A stretch of DNA of 64,000 bases from Ailanthus altissimus. Lineage: Eukaryota > Streptophyta > Magnoliopsida > Sapindales > Simaroubaceae. The notes beneath the pieces were generated by a model. That model was not told where the DNA came from and ran no database searches. It was given only the letters and a program-made list of their open reading frames with translations. The translations under genes and the position numbers were made by a program. Every line of letters begins with the position of its first letter. The first letter of the stretch is position 1. Location: NCBI GenBank assembly GCA_946807835.1, contig OX327710.1, positions 14,620,501-14,684,500 of the forward strand, read 5' to 3'. Shown here piece after piece: positions 34,085 through 44,522 of the stretch.

Positions 34085-34533
34085 GAATATTAGGCAGCCA
34101 TGACAGGAATAGAGTTCCAAAATTGAGCAACCAAAGATTTGAAATCAGAATGAAGAGTCCACATTGATTGAAAGCGAAAAGGTCTTGGGCGATTCATATT
34201 TGAAGAAGCAAAAGAGATGATCAGCGGGGAATGATCCGAGACAGTACGGGCTAACACCGTGCAGGTAGATGTACTCCACCTTTCGTGCCATATCAAATAA
34301 TAAAGAGCTCTTCCCAGCTTTCTCTCTATACAACTACCATTAGCAGACCTTGACCAAGTGAAAAACAATCCTGATGTAGGGATTTCAAGAAGATCCCAAC
34401 TATTGATGAAGCTATGAAAATCTTCACAAGATCTTAGACCGGGGAAACCTCCACCTTTTTGCTCATGAACCCTCAAAATTGAATTAAAGTCTCCAACCAC
34501 CAACCAAGGTATGTGACTCGAGAGATCCCTCAT
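34085..34533 (-). pseudogene. LINE1 endonuclease (EEP/AP-type) domain
   Basis: One 147-codon frame holds PWLVVGDFNSIL, FTWSR, the conserved ERKLGRAL (usual I...LDR.L) and TVSDHSPLII. GDFN and SDHSP are the metal-binding and catalytic signatures of LINE apurinic-type endonucleases and are intact here. Upstream endonuclease sequence is in other frames and broken. Confidence 0.88.
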
Positions 34534-34744
34534 TTCTTCCCACAGAGCCCGCCTACGAATATACTGTGAAGCTGCATATACATAAAAGATTTGGCAAATA
34601 TGAGAATCAATAACAGTCTTTATAGTAACATGCTGAGATCAAACCGAGACTATATTAGCCACAGTAACCGATTCATGCTTGAACACTCAAAGCTTTGGGA
34701 GAAAATTGAAAGAATTACCATCAAACGTGAGATTCAAAGATTAC

Positions 34745-35583
34745 CAGAAAGAAAATGGAATGGAATCCAAAGATGTCATTAGCTCACCAATAACAGCCCA
34801 CACATCTTGTTGGAAGGTTTTCATAAAAATTTCCACTTGAAAGTCATATCCTTCTCTTTCCACTGTGAGAAAGTTCGGAATATTGTCTGAAACATTCGAC
34901 TCCACCAACACGAGCATAAAAACCATACAGTCCCTCCCTTGTGGCTTTATCTAGTTGTAACGGGAGTCCAACCCCCTAGCAATTTCCATAATGATTTTCG
35001 GACACCAATATTCCTAACTAAGGCTATTGATTCTAATCCAGACTTGGGATTTCTTGTGAATTTCGCTAGTATAAGGATCAAAGTCCTTCTGCCACTGATA
35101 TAGTCTGAAAAATCCAGAATTTAGAGTACAAGTATCACCGCCCCAGACTCTTTACATATCCTCCACATCCTCATAGTGTAGAACGTAGAATCCTTTAGCC
35201 ATGGGAAAAATATCCCATTTATGAACAGGATTCCAATGTTTTGCTAGCCCCAGTTTCAAAGCTTCTGCTTTTATTGGTTGCGATCCCTTTCTTAAGACAA
35301 GTCTCCCTAATAGGTTTGATTTGCCTTGAGAGACCCTTTGATTATATGCATTCTCATCAATCTTGATTAATACTTGGTCGCGTTTGATGCAAGGAGGTGG
35401 AAGCTGTGATGGATGGGTGGAAATGTTAGGCTGTGTATTGAGAATGGAGGCGAAGGAGCGTTTTGCCGAGACTATCGGCTCATCCGTTTTGGTTTCTGGT
35501 CGCGCGTCCTTGAATCGAGCAACCAGATTGGCCATCTCCTCTAAAACTTCTGCCATGGATTGGTGATAAAATTCTTCAAACAT
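34745..35583 (-). pseudogene. LINE1 ORF1 (DUF4283-like nucleic-acid-binding protein)
   Basis: From the ATG at 35583, a 143-codon frame leads into KHWNPVHKWDIFPMAKGFY, followed in other segments by WGGDTCTLNSGFFRLYQW, then W.RI..L..EYW and the IARGL pattern. These match the DUF4283 domain of plant LINE ORF1 proteins. Stops occur after the first frame. It would bind the LINE RNA. Confidence 0.8.
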
Positions 35584-35584
35584 A

Positions 35585-36631
35585 ATTATAATTAAATATC
35601 AATTTACTTTACTGTGAATTTGATCATTTTCCAACTTTTATACTTAAGCAAGAAAAAAAAAATGAATTCAGCTTTTGAGATAGTTAATCCGACCCAATAG
35701 CCGGGAAATTTGGAAAATTAACGAAGATAGTTAAATTGTTAAGTGAAAATAATAATATAATTATTTATATTAATTTTGCTGCTACTATCCATCACTGTCA
35801 TTTTTCACTAATTTCATAAAGCAATTAAACCCAGAAAAAATATGTTGTAAATTGCTCCAAAATATAAAATGTTTTTAATCTATTTCGCTCTTCGTGTTTC
35901 CCAGGTTTTTCCAGCATTTGTCTATTAATTTCTCTTTGTAAAGTCATTTAAAAGAAACTAATATTATTTCTTCTTAATGTCTTAAGAGATCTATTAAGCA
36001 TAGCACTCATTCTAATCTTCTATTCTCTCCGTGCATTTTGTAGCCGAAGAGAGGCATTTTAGAATACCTCAGTTGTGGATGACAGCTGCCATCAAAGAGT
36101 GTAATTTGTGCAAACCTCAGGGTGACAGTGTTAATATCCCACATGTGGCTACCAATTTCCTCGGAATCCAGGACCAAGTGGGAAGACCTTATAAGCACCA
36201 TTCCACCAAGCCCATCAAGAAGACTGGTAACCGGTAACGAACAGAAACCGGAATATCACCTTCACACACATCCAAAAAACAATCACCAGATCCAATAAAA
36301 TCATTATATTTATATAATATATATTATATCTACTTTTTCAGGGACTTCAAATATGTCGATGGCAAAATATCTTTTATATTCTCGCCTATTCTTATTTAGC
36401 ATGTCACAAATTCATATTAATGTAATTTTTTTCCTCGAACAATTGAACTCTAAAATTATTATTGATCCAACTAACTCAAAAATTTATATTTTAAAATGGG
36501 AGTTTAAACATTAAAAAAATTTAATTAGTCCTTATAGTTTTGAAACACCTTAATTAATTTTTGTCGTTGGAAAAGTAATGTTTAAAGATTTTTTTGTATC
36601 ACAGTAAAGTAAATTGATATTTAATTATAAT
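35585..36631 (+). repeat. Repeated non-coding unit, main copy, with 33-bp perfect terminal inverted repeats
   Basis: The 33 bases at 35585-35617 occur as their exact reverse complement at 36599-36631. The 1 kb between is shared with 42740-43700. Shared blocks include ATTTCATAAAGCAATTAAACCCAG, TTCTTAATGTCTTAAGA, CATTATAAGCACCATTCCACCAA-like, ATGTCACAAATT and AACTCTAAAATTATTATTGATCCAAC. Part of it also occurs at 19840-20000. An open frame at 36031-36237 lies inside but is not preserved in the other copy, so I do not call it a gene. No TSD was found. Confidence 0.75.
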
Positions 36632-36879
36632 AATCAATAAATAATACCATATTTAATCAAATTTATTATACTTCTTTTAAAAAGTATACTTTAAACATTT
36701 TTTTAGTAACAAAAATTATTTAAAAATTACAATTAAAACATTGGTCAAAAGGACAAGTTAATTATTTATTTAAAAAAAATCCAAAAATACTCGCATCTAT
36801 TTAATTTTTCTATTAATTTAAACAATAATAAACACAATATAGTACTTTACTCATAAAAATACAAATAGAATTAATTGAT

Positions 36880-37335
36880 TAGTGATTATTAGAGTTGACT
36901 GATTAGTGATCAGTGTTGATCTATATTGACCAGTATTGACTACTCATTGACTAATGTTATCCGGCAGTTAATCAGTGTTAACTAATTTGACTATGATTGA
37001 TTGGCCCCAAACCAATTCACCATAAAAATCATTAAATTCTAAATTTTGTTATTTACACGATAGTAATATTATTTTCACCAATGAAACATCGGAGAAATAT
37101 CAAAATTAATAACAAAACTAGTGAGGCGTTATTTTCTTTTTTAATTTCAAGCTTTTATAATACTTCATCGGTAAAAATAACTCCAGTTTTGCGTAGATAA
37201 TGAAATTTGGAGTTAACAGTATCTATATTAAGATTATACACCACCAGTCACCATTGATCGAGGTCAATCAACTGCCAGCTAATACTAATTAATTGTTGGT
37301 AGACCGATCAATGTCGATCAACAGTCAATCAAAAG
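36880..37335. repeat. Two clusters of GATCAGTGTTGA-type degenerate motifs
   Basis: Cluster 1 (36880-37010) has about ten close variants of TTGACYAGTGTTGATC in both orientations. Cluster 2 (37245-37335) and a third at 38140-38235 repeat GTCAATGTCGATCAACAGT-like sequences. The motif is near-palindromic around GATC and TTGA. Confidence 0.6.
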
Positions 37336-37710
37336 CTTGTTAATATCAAAATTATATCACATGTTAAAATTATTTAAATTTTATTTAAATGCAAATAAAA
37401 TTATATTTAAAGGGTATCATAGTAATTATAATAATTGCCATCAAATTTAACAAAAGAATTTAACGGTTGTTTTTGGATATTTTTAAAAATATGGTGACTA
37501 ATTTATCCTTTTAACCATATTGTAAGGTGTAATAACTCTTTACCTTTAATATTTTCTATTTATTATAATTTTGTTAACATAAAACAAATTTAAATAAGAA
37601 CATTGATTTTTTTTTTTAAAAAAAAGCAGTGATTATAATAGACATAATACAATTAAAGCTATATTATCTTTTTTAATAATTTTTCATTTTTCAAAACTTC
37701 TCAATTCAAG

Positions 37711-37806
37711 TAGTTTGTTTTGGTTTTTTTTTTTCCTTCAACAATTTAATTTCACAACTAGTTTGTTTTGGTTTTTTTTTTTCCTTCAACAATTTAATTT
37801 CACAAC
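37711..37806. repeat. Perfect 48-bp tandem duplication
   Basis: TAGTTTGTTTTGG, a T run and CCTTCAACAATTTAATTTC are repeated without a visible difference with a 48-bp period, so the duplication is recent. Confidence 0.9.
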
Positions 37807-38009
37807 GTAGTTTTAAAATTTTCAGAAATAACCTAAGCTAGTGAACACTAACTCTAATTTCACAAGTTCTATACTTGACCAAGAAAAAAAAAGCATTTCC
37901 TAGCAAATTTAAAAGGCATACTCTTTGATTTTGATTTAAAAGCATTTGATTAATGATACGAGTTCTTGAAGCCGCCACGTGTGAAGGGTGAAGTAAGTAA
38001 AACGAAGAA

Positions 38010-38404
38010 GGGTAATTAGACCCTTAATGTTTTAAGAAACAAATATATAGATTCCTAAAGTTTTAAAGTTTTAATTTATACCCTTATCAGATAATTAATT
38101 CTATTAATGTTAATGGTGAAAATGGTAAATATAGAAATTGACCCTCACTATCTGGTCAATGGTTAGTCAACATCGATTAATAGTAGTCAATGTCGATCAA
38201 CAGTGATCAATGACTGATCAACACCAGTTACACTTATTTTATAGTCATAATAAGGATATAATCATAATTTCATTTGATTTAACACATTTTTCATTAACTT
38301 TAATAGATTCTGTTATCTGATTAAGGTGTAAATGAGATTTTTAAAATTTTAAAAGTTTATATATCCCTTTCTTAAAATTTTAGAAGTCCAGATATCATTT
38401 TCCC
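38010..38404. mobile_element. Small non-autonomous TIR element (MITE, possibly Mutator-like)
   Basis: The first ~120 bp and the reverse complement of the last ~120 bp align. Shared features are GGG at the tip, TTTTAAGAAA, ATATATA, AACTTTTAAA-like, and TCAGATAA followed by TCTATTAA.GTTAATG. The centre holds GATCAACAGTGATCAATG-type repeats. The expected 9-bp target duplicates do not match clearly, so the class is uncertain. Confidence 0.55.
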
Positions 38405-38627
38405 TAAACAAAACCCATACCCCAAACCTAGAGTAAGAGCTAGTGCTATTGCTAGGTTATTTTTCCTTTCAATCATTTGTTATTACTAAGAAGCTAAATT
38501 ATTTTCTCTTTGGATAATACTATCGCTTTTTTTTATTATTTTAATATTACATGGTATTCATCAATTAAATAATAAAATAACATAATATATTATTTAGAAG
38601 TTATGGAAGTACCATTTAGTAATCAAT
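38405..38627. other. Spacer before LINE2
   Basis: AT-rich with no recognisable feature. Confidence 0.5.
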
Positions 38628-38641
38628 GAATATCACATCAA
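38628..38641. repeat. Target site duplication of LINE2, left copy
   Basis: GAATATCACATCAA matches GAATATCTCATCAA at 42401-42414 with one difference. Confidence 0.75.
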
Positions 38642-38912
38642 AGGTGGAAAACAAAACCCTTTTCTGTTGAAGGAAATGAAGTACTTATTACAGCAGTCCT
38701 TTAAGCAATTCCTATTTATGCCATGAACTGTTTTAGACTTCTTGTGCCATTATGCAAGGAGATTTCTAGACTGTGTACTAGATTTTAGTCGAAGAGGTTT
38801 GGTTCAAAAAATAAAATCCATTGGGCTAAATGAGATCAATTATGTTAATCTAAGGAATGGGTAGTCTAGGGTTTTGGATTTAATGGCTTTTAATCAAGCC
38901 ATGCTTGCTAAA
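38642..38912 (+). pseudogene. LINE2 ORF2, part 1 (RT C-terminal region)
   Basis: The frame reads VEGNEVLITAVL, then AIPIYAMNCFRL..PLCKEI, KIHWAKWDQLC and, near the end, AFNQAMLAK. These match the plant LINE block [21 protein letters not shown] ... FNQALLAKQ.WR. Stops interrupt it. Confidence 0.85.
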
Positions 38913-39892
38913 TGTTATGAATATCAAGTCATGCACTTCAATTTGTTACCCTTATGGTATCAACTAAGTCACAACCTTTATACCATTTTTACTCTATGCG
39001 TAGTGAAAAATCAAAATTCACACCATAAAAAAGAATACATAAGATCAACACACCAATAAAGATAAAGAAAATAAATCAATCAATAAGACACAAGATCTAC
39101 GTGGTTCGGCCCAAAATTACCTACGTTCACAGAGGATCTATGATCTAACTTCTTATTATTGATATAGATCACTAAATATCTTCTTACATCATCAATGATC
39201 CCACAAGATCTCTTAGTATCTCCTATAAAGACCTCTCAGTATCGACCCTTGATTATTATAACTCCCTAAGACCTCTTAGTATCTCTTCATAAGAGATTTT
39301 TATAAGGAACACAAGAATAACCCGAGCATCTAAGCTAAAAGAATCTATGGCGTTTCTTTTGTTCACTTAAGAACCAAAAGAAACTACTCTCCAAAGGTTA
39401 CACCCTAGTGCACCACGCACTTAGTGCCTACCTAGCTCATTTATTCTCTCTTACAGTTACATCTTGAAATCTTATATGCTTATTTTTCTCTTGTATTTAG
39501 AAGGGTTTATATAAAGAATAAAATACCCTTAGAAACCCTAAACCTAGTTGGGATAAGAGTCATTACTTATAGGAGTCTTAATCCTACTTAAAGAAGTCAA
39601 TTGAGCCAAAATAGAAAATATCCTAAAGTTATCGCATAAATAGTAATAGCGTGAACAGTACACACGCGTGAACATAATCTGATGAACAGTAATTATCGTG
39701 AACAGTACCCCCGCCATGTGCAACAGTACTCGCCGTGAACAGTATACCGCCATGAACAGTACTCGTCTTATGCCTTTCTGTTTTGCTCATCCCTTGTATA
39801 TCTAATGCGGACTTGACTTTATAATGACTCTCCTCTTAGTATTCATCTCAATTCTTACCCATACAAGATTGTTGAATCACCAATTTTCAACA
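38913..39892 (-). repeat. LTR, family Y, left member of a back-to-back pair (ACTGTTCAC module)
   Basis: It runs on the minus strand from TGTTGAAAATTGG at 39892 to GATATTCATAACA at 38913, 980 bp. It is the reverse complement of the LTR at 39946-40937 along its whole length. A TATA-like TTTATATAAACCC is near 39505-39517 (minus), and a GTGAACAGTA repeat module is at 39650-39770. A GTATCA segment resembling a primer-binding site lies inside its U5 end. No gag or pol is attached. Confidence 0.8.
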
Positions 39893-39945
39893 CTAAACAT
39901 TGTTAGAGGTTGGCTATAGATCGGTCATTTTTTATAGTAAAGGTC

Positions 39946-40937
39946 TGTTGGAAATTGATAATTCACTAATCTTGTATAGATAAGAATTGAGATGAATATC
40001 AAGAGAAGAGTCATTATGAAGTCAAGTACGCATTAGGTGTACAAGGGATAAGCAAAATAAAAAGTAAAAAGATGAGTACTGTTCATGCGACACACTGTTC
40101 ACGACGAGCACTGTTGCACGAGGCGGTGGGTACTGTTCACGACAGTTATTGTTCATCGGGTACTATTTACATTGGTACTATTTCTTAGTTACTATTCATA
40201 CAGTTACTATTTGTGCGGCAACTTTAGGATATTTTCTGTTTTGGCTCAATTGACTTCTTTAAGTAAGATTAGGACTCCTACAAGTAAGGACTCTTATTCC
40301 AAATAGGTTTAGGATTTCTAAAGGTGTTTTATTCACTATATAAACCCTTCTAAATACAAGAGAAAGACAAGCATCTAAGGTTTTAAGATGTAACCATAAG
40401 AGAGAATAAATGAGTTAGGTAGGCATTAAATGCGTGGTGCACTAGGGTGTAACCTTTGGGGAGTAATTTTCTTTGGTTCTTAAGTGAACAAAAGAAATAC
40501 CATAGATCCTTTTGGCTTAGATGATCGGGCTATTCTTGTGTTCCTTGTAAAACTCTCTTATGAGGAGATACTAAGAAGTCTTAAGGAGTTATGATGATAA
40601 ATGGTAGATACTTAGAGGTCTCTATGAGAGATATTAAGGGGTCTTATAGGATCATTGATGATGTAAGAAGATATTTAGTGATCTATTTCAATAATAAAAA
40701 GCTAAATCATGGATCCTCCTTAAACGTAGGCAATTTTGGGCCGACCCACGTATATCTTATATCTTGTTGATTGGTTTGTTTTTTTTAATCTTTATTGGTG
40801 TGTTAATCTTATATGTTCTTTCTTATGGTGTGAGTTATGATTTTTCGTTGCGCATAGAATAAAAAGGGTATCAAAACTGTGGCTTAATTGATGCCATAAG
40901 GGTGTCAAACTGAAGAGATGGCTTGATATTTGCAACA
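39946..40937 (+). repeat. LTR, family Y, right member of a back-to-back pair (ACTGTTCAC module)
   Basis: 992 bp, TGTTGGAAATTGATAATTC to GATATTTGCAACA. The module with GTACTGTTCACGAC-type repeats is at 40075-40215. A TATA box (CTATATAAACCC) is near 40337-40348. It lies 53 bp from its partner. LINE2 resumes immediately after it. Confidence 0.8.
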
Positions 40938-42250
40938 AAGTCCTTAAAAGCAAGTATTTACCAAGAGACTCTTTTTTAGAGGCAGACATATGATATTGCC
41001 TTTCTTTTATATAGAGAAGTCTAATTTAAGGGAGACAAGTAATTGAAAGGGTCAAAATGGAGTCTCAGATAAAAAGAAATAGAGTTAAGGTTTATTAGGA
41101 TAGATGGCTTCCTAGACCAACCTTGTTTAAGCCTTTTTCTACTCCTTTTCTGTAAGGTGATGCTTATGTTACTGACTTGTATTTATTGAATAGAGATTGG
41201 AATGAGCAGTTAATATAGAAAGCTTTTGTAAAGGGTGATGCAGAAATTATTCTTAGCTTACCTAGACTAAATCAGGATAGATAGGATCGATCATGCTAGC
41301 ACTTTGATAGGAATGGGTGTTATTCTATGAAGAGCAGATGCTAAGTGGCCATAGAATTTAAAATGAGTGGATATGCATCATGTGAAGAGAAAATAGTTTC
41401 TTGGTGGAAGTCAATATGGCGAATCCCCATCCTAAATCAAATAAAAAATTTCTTTTGGAAAACTTATTTTAGTTGGTTGTCAAGTTGTGATCAACTTAGA
41501 AAAAGGAACATTATAGTAGAAGATGTTTACCCAATTTGTTGTTGTTGTGGGCAGGCTGTGACCTATTCCTTATGGAGCTGTAAAGTTGCTAAGCAATTCT
41601 TAAAGGTTAATAGTGGCCTTGTGGTCTTTTGAGGGGCTTGTAGTTTGGTTAGGGGAGGGCACTTTGGTTCAGTTTCTTTTAAATTGATGCATGAGGTAAC
41701 GATCAAGTAAATAAAGTCGGTTGTAATAGGGAGTTGCGCATTATGGCATAATAGAAATTGTTTTTTTGCAGAGGATGCATTGAGAGGGGCAGCTGGCTAG
41801 GCATTATGGGTATGGCAGTAGTTAGATGACTTTGATAAATCTAATATGCTAGCTGAGGTTATAGTCCATTCGGGGGGGGGGGAAAAGAGGTGAGGCACAA
41901 AAAGGTACCTCATTTGGCAGAAACAGTGAAGATCAATTGTGATGCAGTATGCGACATGTCTTTACATAAAAGTTGGCAATAGTATGGTGATTCGGAATAG
42001 CTCTAGTGAGATGTTGGTGGCCGATAACACGCTGATTAATTTTTGTGGTTTTGTTGAATTATTGGAGACTATGGTGTGTATGGAGGGTCACAATCTAGCG
42101 AGGAGCTTAAGTTTTTTTCATACCATCCTTGAAAGCGATTCTTTACCAATTATTAATATGATAAATAAGATGAAAAATCCGAGTTCTAAAATAGGGTTTG
42201 TGATCGATAATATCTAAAATATTTTGAGTACTTTTTCATTCGTGTCAATA
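40938..42250 (+). pseudogene. LINE2 ORF2, part 2 (zf-RVT and RNase H)
   Basis: KVLKSKYLPRDSFLEA resumes the LINE frame after the LTR pair. At 41345-41632 an open frame gives WWKSIWRIPILNQIKNFFW and CPICCCC..AVTYSLWSC-like cysteines, the zf-RVT domain. At 41930-42217 a frame holds SMVIRNSSSEMLVA and LESDSLPIINMINK, the RVT_3-type RNase H with its catalytic-type E.D. pattern. A poly-G run at about 41873-41882 and several stops break the reading frame. Confidence 0.85.
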
Positions 42251-42400
42251 TTTTAATAGGAAGACTAATATATTTTCCCTATGCTATGGCTAAACAATCA
42301 CTTAGTTTAGAGGATTTTGTTACTTGACTTTCTGAGTTCTTGAGTTGTATTTCAACTTTTGTAGTCGATGATTTTTCTAATAAAATCTGTCTAAAAAAAA

Positions 42401-42414
42401 GAATATCTCATCAA
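42401..42414. repeat. Target site duplication of LINE2, right copy
   Basis: GAATATCTCATCAA directly follows the A-run; see 38628-38641. Confidence 0.75.
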
Positions 42415-42719
42415 TTAGAATTAAAAAAAAATTAAATTACAAGTAATATGTAAATATTATTCTTTTCATTTTATCAAGCATTATATCTCATGTAGATTCT
42501 TCCGTGTGTACTCAAAGTCGTCCTTTTTTCTTTTTTACTTATTTACACTTAGATTCTTCCTCGTTAGATTCTTGTGGTTTGTGGTTGTATCTAATACTCA
42601 CAAACAACAAATAATTGATTCGAAGTTTTTTTATATGTTGGGCACATTTGTAAAGGCCCAATCAGTTCATGTATCTAGAGCAATCCAAATTTCTTAATTT
42701 AAAAAGTAATCCATTACTT
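42415..42719. other. Spacer, no gene seen
   Basis: AT-rich; only short unsupported frames. Confidence 0.45.
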
Positions 42720-43700
42720 CGAAGAGAGTAAGTTTGTGTACAAGCCTCAAGAGTTTAAATCTTAGATTCAACTTCTAAAACAGATAATCTGACCCAACAA
42801 CTTGCGATTTTCAAAATTAAAGAAGATGAATAAATATTGTAAGTGAAAATAATGATATAATTATTTATGTTAATTTTAATGTTACTATCCATTAACTAAT
42901 GTGCCGTGTTTAACTAATTTCATAAAGCAATTAAACCCAGGAAAAACTATATTGTAAATTACTCCAAAATGTGAAATGTTTTTAATTTATTTCGCTCTCC
43001 ATATTTCCTCCCTTTTTCCAGCATTTATCTATTAATTTATTTTTGTAATGTCATTTTTTTTAAAACTCTTATTATTTTTTCTTAATGTCTTAAGACAACT
43101 ATAAAGCCCTCATGCTAATCTTCATTCTCTCCATTTTCTTTATGTCTTACATTGTTTTATTTCCTCCCTTGATATAATGTGTTATATTGGGAAGGGAAAA
43201 AAAAGGCAAAATAAGCATTTTGTAGCAAAATAGAGGTATTTTAGAATACCTCATTTAGAGTTTGAATATGTATGTGTATATAAAACTACCAGTCCTCTCG
43301 AATCTAAGACCAACTTGAAAACATTATAAGCACCATTCCACCAAACCCATGAAGAAGACTGGTAACTAGTAACAAATAAAAAACATTATATCTCCTTTAC
43401 ATACCAAAAAAAACACCAGACTCAATAAAACAATATATATACATACATATATATATATGTATGTATATATATTGTTATATTCAAACATGTCTTGGCAAAT
43501 ATCTTAGTATTCTTCCCTATTTTTATTTACCATGTCACAAATTACATATTAATGTAATTATTTTCCTCAGACGGTTGAACTCTAAAATTATTATTGATCC
43601 AACCAACTTTAAAAAAATTATTCTAGAATGGGTGTTTAACATTGAAAATTGTTTTTATTAGTCCTTGTATATTTTAAATACCTCAATTAAATTTTGTTAA
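42720..43700 (+). repeat. Repeated non-coding unit, second long copy
   Basis: Collinear with 35640-36560 in direct orientation, about 7.1 kb downstream. A TA/CATA palindromic microsatellite (about 43430-43475) and small indels distinguish it. The 33-bp inverted ends of the first copy were not found here. Confidence 0.78.
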
Positions 43701-44342
43701 TGATTTAGAAAAAGTGAATTTATTAGCTTGAGTATAAGATAACATGTTTAAAAGAATAAGTTTTAAAAAAATGATTGAATGGATAAATATATATAAAATA
43801 AATAAAATAGATGATGTGATAATAATTGAACTAATTTTATGGTGCTACATTAACTAGTATTCGTACATCTATATAACTTAATTTGTAAATAAAGTATTAT
43901 TCTTAGTTTAGATAAATTTCAATTGATTTCTAATCAGTTTGTGTTAGCATTAATAAAAAAAAGACCTTTAAAAAAAGGAAAAAAAAAATAATGCTTCATA
44001 ATATATCTCAAATATGGCCACACCGACACCAAAAAAAAAACATCGGGCACTTTGGCCCCTACACACAGAAACAGTGATAGAGAGAATAGTGTTTGAATGG
44101 AATGCAAGTCCACGTCATGACCCCCTTTTTTTTCTATACAAGAAGGAAATTGCAAATTATATGTAGTAATAAGTTTCTCTCTTTTCTTTTACGAGAGTTG
44201 ACCCCTTTTTTTTTATAGATGAATTAACTTAAAAGGATCGTGATTTTCTTTTAAGTTAAACTTTTACTTTAAGTAAATATAAATATATAATTAGTAATTA
44301 ATAAAAAAAATTAAAAATATAAAATTTAATCACTTATATTTA
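43701..44342. other. AT-rich spacer
   Basis: No gene. Poly-A and poly-T tracts near 43975-44040 and 44125-44215. Confidence 0.45.
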
Positions 44343-44360
44343 ATATAGGACACGTATTGA
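44343..44360. repeat. SINE target site duplication, left copy
   Basis: ATATAGGACACGTATTGA is repeated exactly at 44505-44522. Confidence 0.85.
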
Positions 44361-44504
44361 GCATAGGGGTTCAGCCAAGTTGGTTGAGCCTCCAAAGGTC
44401 TCACATTCTCACTTGGGTTCGACCCTCCCTCTCCCAGGTGGTGCGAAAATGTTGATAAATATTGTAATCTCCCCTTTAAAAAAAATATATATATATATAT
44501 ATAT
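44361..44504 (+). mobile_element. tRNA-derived SINE with 18-bp target duplication
   Basis: The 144-bp body has an A-box-like CAGCCAAGTTGGTTGAGC near 44372-44389 and a B box GGGTTCGACCC near 44416-44426, spaced as in tRNA genes. It ends in a TTTAAAAAAA(AT)n tail. Exact 18-bp direct repeats flank it, the signature of retroposition by LINE machinery. It does not fold as a full tRNA. Pol III transcription from the internal promoter is a family-level inference. Confidence 0.82.
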
Positions 44505-44522
44505 ATATAGGACACGTATTGA
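44505..44522. repeat. SINE target site duplication, right copy
   Basis: Exact repeat of 44343-44360, overlapping the end of the AT tail. Confidence 0.85.

Larger units (their letters stand above)
32911..35583 (-). mobile_element. LINE1, 5' part (ORF1, endonuclease, RT N-terminus)
   Basis: Minus-strand continuation of the LINE at 25377-27523. It holds a DUF4283-like ORF1, an AP-endonuclease-type domain and the first half of the reverse transcriptase. It ends at the insertion of copia E. The 5' end coincides with the start of the repeated unit at 35585. Confidence 0.88.
36632..38009. other. AT-rich spacer with short motif arrays
   Basis: Contains GATCA/TTGAC-type arrays (36880-37010 and 37245-37335) and a perfect 48-bp tandem duplication (37711-37806). 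The 37827-37890 segment repeats part of the 19800-19870 sequence. No coding region recognised. Confidence 0.5.
38642..42400 (+). mobile_element. LINE2: 5'-truncated plant L1-type LINE, split by an LTR pair
   Basis: A plus-strand LINE begins inside the RT C-terminal region and ends in a short A-run at 42393-42400. A 14-bp target duplication with one mismatch flanks it. This is classic 5' truncation by target-primed reverse transcription. Coding sequence runs 38642-38912 and resumes at 40938 after two back-to-back LTRs. Around 13-15 codons of the LINE are missing at the interruption. Confidence 0.85.

Noticed and set aside
36031..36237. 68-codon frame with two Cys and a basic end, inside the repeated unit
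   Set aside because: The other copy of the unit (43200-43370) does not preserve the frame or most of the sequence, so there is no sign of selection on a protein.
39640..40220. GTGAACAGT/ACTGTTCAC repeats considered as a regulatory or CRISPR-like array
   Set aside because: They lie at one fixed position within LTRs and are degenerate; an LTR minisatellite explains them.
44361..44450. Possible tRNA gene
   Set aside because: A and B boxes are present, but no acceptor or anticodon stem pairs well, and the 18-bp duplication and AT tail show a SINE.
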